64,000 bases of DNA from Nectonema munidae (lineage: Eukaryota > Nematomorpha > Nectonematoida > Nectonematidae), in NCBI GenBank assembly GCA_030549495.1, contig JAUIRK010000106.1, forward strand, positions 1,073,001 through 1,137,000. The letters run 5' to 3'. Each line of letters starts with the position of its first letter. The stretch's first letter is position 1. This document shows, piece by piece, positions 57,476-64,000 of this stretch. The position numbers were made by a program, and so were the translations under genes. The notes under the pieces were generated by a model. The model saw only the letters and a list, made by a program, of their open reading frames with translations. It was not told the DNA's origin and made no database searches.

Positions 57476-57829
57476 AATTAAAAATATATAGTCTCTTTTA
57501 TATTTGATTGAAAAAAATACGTTTGTACTGACTCACTTATTCATTTCATTCGCTTTATCTATTTTTAATTACATTACAGGCATTCATAAAAAAATTTAAA
57601 GAAAAGATTATGTTTATAAAATTTTATAAGCTTAATTTTTTAACGCCATCTTAATTTTAAAAAAAATTTTTGACATTAATTAATTTTAAATCTGACAAAT
57701 TCGTTTCCCATCTTTATTACGTTTACTATAGTTTATATAAGTAGTACATAATGAATTAATATTGTGTACATTTTTGAACTTGTCTGTGTGTGAATTCACT
57801 TCTTCTCATTAGGTTTTGTGATTATGTAC

Positions 57830-58169
57830 TAAGATGTAACGGAGATCCGCAGATACGAATCATCCGCAAAATTTTTTACATCCTTTTAAGATCCTCATTA
57901 GCTAATCATTTAGGTTTCAACATCCGCATCAAACATTTTCCTTTTTTCTATATGCCGAAAAGTTTTATTCGGTATTCTTACTTTATCCAAAATTTTTATG
58001 ATAACCAATATACATTGATATCTTCTCTCTAAAATTTTAAGAAGTATAAAACTTGTGTTTAGATAGAATAACAATTATGATATCCGCATCCTCTAAAAAA
58101 ATAATTAGGATGCGAAATTTGATATCCGCATCCACTGATACAAAAAATTTTACATCCGATACATCTCTA
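57830..58169. mobile_element. hAT-like MITE of the TAGAGATGTATCGGAT family, copy 2
   Basis: The right end TACATCCGATACATCTCTA (ending 58169) pairs with a degraded left end TAAGATGTAACGGAGATCCG. The sequence runs parallel to 60783-61407 throughout, for example TTACTTTATCCAAAATTTTT, TGATATCTTCTCTCTAAA and AAGTATAAAACTTG. It lacks the insert carried by that copy. Confidence 0.7.
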
Positions 58170-58440
58170 TTATATACCCATATGTGCACTAATTCTTCAT
58201 ACTGTCATATGTGATTCTGATAAACAATCAATACCCCGTTTGTATTTCTTTGTAAAGTTAGTTTTTATATGAGATGATGAAATATACGATTCTATCATTC
58301 TATCGCAGTATTGTGTATCATTTGCTTTTTATTTCTTTTCCTACTCACTTTTCATTTCTTACATCAATATTGGCTTTTCTTATTGATTTTTTGATTCAAT
58401 TATAATTTATCATCAATTTTTTATAATTATTTATTCAATA

Positions 58441-60060
58441 ATGAGCTCTTCTTCTGTTGATGTTAGTTTCTCTGAATCTGACTCTGGCTTAAACTATATT
58501 TTAAGTTCAAAATCTTTTTGTTCTGAAATTACTGACGTTATAGATGATAGTTTAATTGCTCTTGATAATATTATCTTCACATGGGACCCACGTTCTTTGA
58601 TTTCTGGTAGAACTCCAAGGAGTAATATAAGAAATACTATAAAAGTTCCTCCTGGACCTAAAGGAATGATGAAAAATACAAAGATATTCTTGATATTTTT
58701 TGATCTAAATTTTATCACATATATTTTATGAATAAAATGGAACGAAACGAGACGTAAGTTTTTTTAGTTTAAACATTTTTTGTAGTAAAGCTAATTTTTT
58801 TAAGGTCCACTAATCCTAAACACATGAATTTGAGGCATGCTATCAAAACTTTAAGATTTTCCATTTGTTATCCTATTTTGCTTCCTTACTATATATTGTA
58901 CAAAATGGGAATCAAAAAATTAAAATATCAGACTTATTTTCTACATATGGGAATCCTTTTTTGAGAGCCTGCATTGGCAGAAACATGTTTACACTTGTTC
59001 ATCTTTTCATAAGTTTTGATGATAAAAGACAAAGAAGCCTAAATGATAAGTTGAGCCCTATTAGAAAGATTCATGATTGTTTCCGTAATGTTTTTACATC
59101 TCACTGGACACCACATTCACATCTAACAATAGATGAACAGCTTATTAATTTTAAAGGTAAATGTCCAATGAAAGTTTATGACCCCAAAAAGCCCGGTCAT
59201 TATGGTTTGAAATGCTATCATTTGAACGATGCTGAGTATTATTACTGTTTGATTCCAGAAATTTATATTTCTGGTTTAGATGATCGTTCTTACTTTTCAG
59301 CTTTTAGTATTTGTAAGAGACTAATTGAAGTTTCACTGACAGATTTTTTTACAAGCCATGATTTAGTAATTTGGTGCTACAGAAAAGATATAACTTTATG
59401 CGGCACAATGGAAACAAGAAGTTTATCCCAAAAAAATTTAGAGATTGAAACTTTTATTGAAACTTTCTGAATGCGAAAGTAGGACAGTTTACTATGATTA
59501 TGCCTTTCTTAGTGCTTATATACCCAGAATACATGCCAGAAAAAACTTCAAAGTTGTGTATTTTTATCATCAATGGGATAACATTCTAAGCCTGAAAGTT
59601 CACTTTGCTACAATAAATATAAGTCTGGGTTAGATGTTGCTAATAGAATGATCAAAAATTATAAATCATACAAGCCATGCCGAAGATGGCCTTTAGCAGC
59701 TTTCTGTAATTACTTGGACATCGTTTGTCTAAACACATGGATTGTAGCCCGGTATAACTCTTCCAACACTTTCCCCAACTCTAGACAAAGTGTTAGAAAG
59801 ATTTTTATAAAAAAATTTCTTTCCTCCTAGCTGAAGAAAGCATGAAAGTAAGAGCAACAATGCTCGAACTTCCTTTGCAAATCAAATTTTTATTATCTTT
59901 TTACGGTTTCAAAGAAAGTTTCGATGAACCGTTATATTGAAAATTTTTGAATAAAATAAATAAAACATCAAGAAATTGCTCAAAGTGCCTTCGTTTCATC
60001 TGCAAAAGTCATTCTAAAATTGCTTATTCTACATGTAAAACACTATATTTTAAAAAAAAC
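58441..60060 (+). pseudogene. broken piggyBac transposase with a conserved small intron
   Basis: The frame opens with MSSSSVDVSFSESDSG and the acidic N-terminus, then IFTWDPRSL. It has a frame slip before MNKMERNET, then a GT...AG intron (58754-58804, 51 bp, GTAAGT donor). After it come STNPKHMNLRHAIKTL and a 201-aa frame with the first catalytic Asp (LTIDEQLINFKGKCPMKVYD). About ten residues are deleted just before DFFTSHDL, so the second Asp region is damaged. NYKSYKPCRRWPLAAFCNYL is at about 59660, with the third Asp near SGLDVANRMIKN. A Cys-rich tail around CSKCLRFICKSH is near 59978. Stops and frame changes total about five. It is closely related to 61972-63713. Confidence 0.8.
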
Positions 60061-60164
60061 CGGTTACCCTTTAGTTTTTGTAATAAATAAATTGAAACCC
60101 TTTGAAATCTTTACTTTTTTTTGCAAAAATACTTTGTTTTTTTCACTAAAAATTAACACCATCT

Positions 60165-60369
60165 ACAGTTTTTTATTCTAATTTCAAAACATTTATCATA
60201 AGCTTAAAATTTGACAAAATTTTTGAAATAATTTTTTTTTGGATTGAATGATTCATTGCTTTTAAAAATTTACGTTTAATTTATATAGTCTTTATCAATG
60301 AAATTTTTTTTGTAAAATGGGATTAAAAATGTGTCGCGGAAAAAATGCACGGAGTCCGTAGGGCGAGGG
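60165..60369. other. AT-rich sequence flanking the fossil
   Basis: No coding match; this is part of the junction between the inserted piggyBac element and the second half of the PGBD3-like fossil. Confidence 0.3.
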
Positions 60370-60640
60370 TTATAAAAAAGTCAAGAGATGGTCAGTTAGA
60401 GGAAAAAAATCATCTAGAATAAGCTTTTTTGTTATGTGACTATTCTACTGGAATGGATGGTGTTGATTTGCATGATCAAGCTGTAAACACTAACAGAATC
60501 ATTTTTCGAGGGAAAAAATGGTGGTGGGTTGATGTTGTGTATAGCGAACTGGATAGGTGCACGGTTTACCGAGACCGTACTGCAGAAAATCAAAAAAAAT
60601 TTATCAATTGAGGCAAATGTTTTGATTATTTTTTAATTAA
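60370..60640 (+). pseudogene. PGBD3-like piggyBac transposase fragment (third catalytic region)
   Basis: The plus strand reads KKVKRWSVRGKKSS (about 60376) and then STGMDGVDLHDQAVNTNRII, FRGKKWWWVDVVY (about 60442-60545). This is the segment around the third catalytic Asp in PGBD3-like transposases. It fits as the downstream part of the fragment at 57061-57475. The part between them (second catalytic Asp) was not found. Confidence 0.7.
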
Positions 60641-60782
60641 ATTGGATAAGCTTACTTATTATATCGAATCGGATCGAAAGTCATGCTCTTCAAATGTTAA
60701 GCTGAGAGGTACACCCTAACAACCATTGAGGCTCAGATGAAAGATGGTAGGACAGATATTTTTAAACTAGCGAATTTAAATA

Positions 60783-61407
60783 TTATGTATCGGATATCCG
60801 TAAAATTTTTTACATCCTCTTAACATCTTTCGTTCAACTTTCGCTATTTTCAAACATTTTTCTTTTCGGCAAAGTTTTTTTCTGAATTTTCAATTTTTAC
60901 TTTATCCAGGGCCAGATTAATATTGGGCTGCAGCCCCAGGTCCACGGCCCCACCTAAAAAATAGGCTCCAATTATTGAAAAAATCGCATATATCTGCAAA
61001 ATATATAATATTTGTTTTTTTCTTTAAACAACATACGTAAAAATTAATACTTGCATATTATAAATTGTTTTCTAAAATAACCTTTTCTTAAACAGCGCAT
61101 AAAGCCGAGGATCTATACTCAGTGGAAGTGGGCAAACGGTTGCTCTAAATCATATTGGCCTGTAACAAGCTACATCCCCAGGCCCTGACTTTATACAAAA
61201 ATTTTAAAATAAGTACGTTTTTATGATAACACATATGCATTGACATCTTCTCTCTAAATTTTAAAGAAGTATAAAACTTGCGTTTGCTTAGAATAGCAAT
61301 TATGATATTCACATCCGCTACGAAAATTAATTCTCACAACAGGACCCGCTAGGATGTCAAATCTGATATTCGCGGATGCAAAAAATTTCACATCCGAGAC
61401 ATCCCTA
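60783..61407. mobile_element. hAT-like MITE of the TAGAGATGTATCGGAT family, copy 3, with nested MITE
   Basis: The left part TATGTATCGGATATCCG and the right end ACATCCGAGACATCCCTA pair as degraded inverse ends. The body parallels 57830-58169. It is interrupted by the 281-bp element at 60907-61187. Confidence 0.7.
60907..61187. mobile_element. hAT-like MITE nested in another MITE
   Basis: It starts CAGGGCCAGATTAATATTGG and ends ATCCCCAGGCCCTG. Flanks actttatc (60899-60906) and actttata (61188-61195) form an 8-bp target duplication with one change. The empty site is visible in copy 2 as TTACTTTATCCAAAA near 57976. Confidence 0.8.
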
Positions 61408-61971
61408 TTATCTATTGTTGATTTATTTTTAACTTCTTTCATTTTAGTCCTCGAACCCCTAGAGGTCCGTGAATAGTTTTAGAGCAACACTAAGGACGGT
61501 TAATGGGAGTTTTACTCCAATTTTTAAAAAAAGTATATTTCTTTTTTTTAATAAAGCTTTAGCATATCAAAGTCCTTTTAAGAATGTTTTTGTTCAGTTT
61601 GATATGTTTTCATGTTTTTTATACGAAAAAAATCAAAAAACTTATTTTAGAATTAACGCCATCTATAATAAAAAAGAGTTTGTTTTAGTTAACGTCATCT
61701 ATAATAAAAATAAAAATTGCATTAGAACTTCCATAACGTTTACACTTATTAGATATACATATCTAAGAAAAATTTTTAAATTCATCTATTATATTATTTG
61801 TTAAATTATTTCAACAAACGCTACTTCATATGCAAAAAAGGCATATTAATCATAGATTAATATTTAGTTTTTTTCAAATATATAAAAAAAAATGAACTAA
61901 CATTTATTCAACTATTATAAAAATACAACACACAAGTATTATAATAAAAAATTCGTAAATATTTACAATTA
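61408..61971. other. AT-rich stretch with repeated TTAACGCCATCT motif
   Basis: TTAACGCCATCTATAATAAA at 61653 and TTAACGTCATCTATAATAAA at 61689 stand in tandem, 36 bp apart. They are likely terminal or subterminal motifs of the adjacent minus-strand piggyBac element. No gene is present. Confidence 0.4.
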
Positions 61972-63713
61972 TTATGTGTTTTTGCACTTTTTACACATAA
62001 ATAAAGTATGGCTTTTACAAATAAATTTTCCACATACACTGCATTTTCGTGTTCCCCTTTTTCTTGGCTTACAATCAATAAAAGAGCAATATCCTCGTTG
62101 AACTGATGTAGTTGGGTTCTCGTCAACATCAAAAAACCCGTAAAAAGATAATAAGTTTCTGGTAGATAAGCGAGTAAATGAACTTTGACTTCTAATCAAC
62201 ATGCATCTTTCAGCTAAAAGTAGAGAAAGGTGTTTTATAAAGCATTTTCTTCCTCCTCTTGAAACTGACGGGTATGCATCTGAATCATTAGCTCTCATAA
62301 TTACCCAGCTATTATTAACTGCAATATCAAGAAAATTTGTAAAAATTGCAACTGGCCAACGTCTAGAAGACTTATAACAGCTGTAATTTCTTGCCATTCT
62401 GTTAAAAACATCCACTCCAGATTTAAACCTATTATAATCTAGATTAATTTGAGGCTTTTTTCTGGGGCCAAAAGTATCTATTTGTGATAGATGTTGACTA
62501 GATAACACATAGACTGGTTTGAAGTTTTTTTTAGAATGTTTTTATATAAACTGTTAACGAAGAGGTTTCTGAATACAAAAATCTACTCTCACAATCATTC
62601 AAACACAGACCTTTTAAATGCGCTGGACGGACTACATGCGGCATGAACCTTCTATTACTTCTTACCGTACCAAAGATTGTATTGTTTTGATTTTTGGCCC
62701 AATTACACAAATCCTGGGACATAAAAAACCTATCTGCATAAATAACAATACCGGTCGGTAAGTAAGAAATATTTACCAATCTTTTTACTATATTATTGGG
62801 TTTAAAATGATCCCTGTCCACTAAACCACTTTCATAAATTTCGCTACAAAAAAACAAAAATACTGGACGAGTCTACACAGTGATAAATTTTCATACCATA
62901 TCGACCTGGCTTGGATGGGTCGTATACTTTTATAGGTGACCTGCCTCTATACTTGACGAGCTGCTCGTCAATTGTAACGCAATTAAATGGTGACCAATAT
63001 TTATGAAAGTTTTTGAGGAAAAAATTTTTGTATCTTATCGGAGCTAATTTATCTGAACTATTTCTTGTAGTTCTTGAATCAAATCTTATAAAGGTACGAA
63101 TAAGAATGAATACGTCTCTACTGATTGCAGCTTTTAAAAAAGGGGTTCCATACTTTTCAGAAAAAAGATGTTTGACATCAATCTGCTGATCTTTAGACTG
63201 CCCAATGTAAAGAATACAGGCTAAGTATGCTAGCAAATGTTCCATTGAAAACCTTTCATATAAACTTTTGAGGTTCTCCAACAAACAATTAGGACTTCTA
63301 CAAAAAAAACATTTAACTAAATAATGTTTTCTAATAGAAAATTACTTGTAGTTTTCTTCCATTCTTTCTTTTGTGCAGACAAAAATGTGGTTCAAAAGAG
63401 ATTCAGTGAAAAAAAGATTAAAAATTTTCAAAGGATCTTTCAAATTTTTTGCCGTATCTTTTGGACCTGGTCTACTTGAGATGATATTAGTTGATGATCT
63501 TCTTCCACAAATCTCTCTCGGTTCCCAAAAAAATTGGGTTCCATCTGGTGCTACAAGGGACACATCTTCGCAAAGAGCCGTTTCTTCATCGCTTGAATCT
63601 GTTTGCCCTTCGCTATCAACTGAATTTTGAATTTCATATTCACTATTTGAAAAAACGTCAGAACCAGAGGTTTCTCCTTCATCACTACTTGTATAAAAAC
63701 TTGAGGAGCTCAT
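61972..63713 (-). pseudogene. near-complete piggyBac transposase with one intron and two frame breaks
   Basis: On the minus strand exon 1 (63346-63713) starts MSSSSFYTSSDEGETSGS and ends at MEENYK. A 48-bp GT...AG intron (63298-63345) follows, and then SPNCLLENLKSLYERFS in phase. The catalytic Asps are seen in CVTIDEQLVKYRGRSPIKVY (about 62950), GIVIYADRFFMSQDL (about 62730) and FKSGVDVFNRMARNY (about 62410), with SRRWPVAIFTNFLDI next. The tail has CSFIDCKPRKRGTRKCSVC and CKSHTLFMCKKC. Two frame slips lie at homopolymers, one in a T run near 62856 and one by an A run near 62522. Either could be a true lesion or a sequencing error. The terminal repeats were not delimited; the 5' end may lie beyond what I could see. 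Confidence 0.85.
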
Positions 63714-64000
63714 AATAAAATTTTGCGAAGTAACTTAGGAAATCCAAATGAAGCTGGTCAAGAAATGGAAGAATTATTACACATACACAAATAAAGCAAG
63801 AGAGAGAGTTTTGTGTAATCTATACGCGATTTCTTCACTATTCATTCATGCTAAGGAATTATTTACCAAATGTGGTGAGAAAAAAGATAACAAATGCGTA
63901 GACAATTATATATGGATCGTGTAGTCAATGGAACAATTGAGTTCACTCTAGCCGCATGCGTATTCTCGATAAAAAATCAATATCAAGTGAGAGTTCTTTG
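63714..64000. other. window edge, no gene recognised
   Basis: Probably the 5' flank of the minus-strand piggyBac transposase; no inverted terminal repeat or TTAA end could be matched. Confidence 0.3.

Larger units (their letters stand above)
57640..60164 (+). mobile_element. piggyBac element inserted within the PGBD3-like fossil (ends uncertain)
   Basis: A transposase relic (58441-60060) separates the two halves of the PGBD3-like fossil. TTAACGCCATCT at 57640 is a plausible left end. TTAACACCATCT at 60153 lies near the expected right end but in the same orientation, so the exact right border is not established. A hAT MITE (57830-58169) lies in its 5' region. Confidence 0.45.

Noticed and set aside
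1-64000. LTR retroelements or virus-derived genes
   Set aside because: No paired LTRs, integrase, protease, capsid or envelope motifs were recognised; all reverse transcriptases seen are of the non-LTR type.

Overview
The window looks like nuclear DNA of an AT-rich invertebrate animal. Four ordinary host genes sit far apart in a sea of transposons, MITEs and satellite arrays. One host gene has at least ten exons with GT/AG introns; the others are uninterrupted. No viral, plasmid or bacterial operon features and no LTR element were recognised. The lineage cannot be fixed from the sequence alone. A GH59 galactocerebrosidase in an AT-rich, repeat-laden genome would suit a cnidarian or another non-insect invertebrate, but that is inference.

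Host genes. (1) Deoxycytidylate deaminase (DCTD), 3471-4016, plus strand, intronless, supplies dUMP for dTMP synthesis. (2) The 26S proteasome ubiquitin receptor Rpn10/PSMD4, minus strand, runs from before 18180 down to 7636. Nine coding exons were placed, all splicing in phase; only the short first exon was not found. (3) ERCC1, 37456-38076, plus strand, intronless, is the non-catalytic partner of the XPF nuclease. (4) Galactocerebrosidase (GALC, GH59), 48880-51150, plus strand, intronless, is a lysosomal glycosidase. The four are functionally unrelated.

Mobile DNA. Five piggyBac-type transposase loci are present. One at 26189-28300 looks whole: TTAA target sites, 13-bp terminal repeats and a 548-aa DDD transposase. 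One at 5249-7493 is decayed and carries a hAT MITE. A related pair (58441-60060 plus strand; 61972-63713 minus strand) shares a tiny phase-2 intron at the same position. A PGBD3-like fossil is split into pieces at about 57.06 and 60.4 kb on either side of one of that pair. Non-LTR retrotransposons of at least four kinds are present, mostly 5'-truncated. At 40.96-46.0 kb an old LINE is split by a hAT MITE, which is itself split by a younger RNase H-bearing LINE with an 11-bp target duplication. A Tc1/mariner relic lies at 10.07-11.03 kb. hAT-like MITEs are abundant, several with 8-bp target duplications that differ by one base.

Repeats. A 1.6-kb repeat occurs at 13-1620 and 34523-36147. Both copies hold the same 0.56-kb MITE at the same 9-bp target site, and a partial inverted copy at about 24.2 kb preserves the empty site. 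Tandem arrays with unit lengths near 150 bp lie at 25.0-25.7, 29.2-29.95 and 39.87-40.48 kb; shorter minisatellites of 28 and 42 bp lie at 40.5 and 34.1 kb. A homopolymer-rich block at 23.16-23.69 kb may be partly a sequencing or assembly artefact. I found no convincing new biological system. The most informative structures are the nested insertions, the conserved piggyBac intron, the altered C-terminus of Rpn10 and the C-terminal tail of the galactocerebrosidase.
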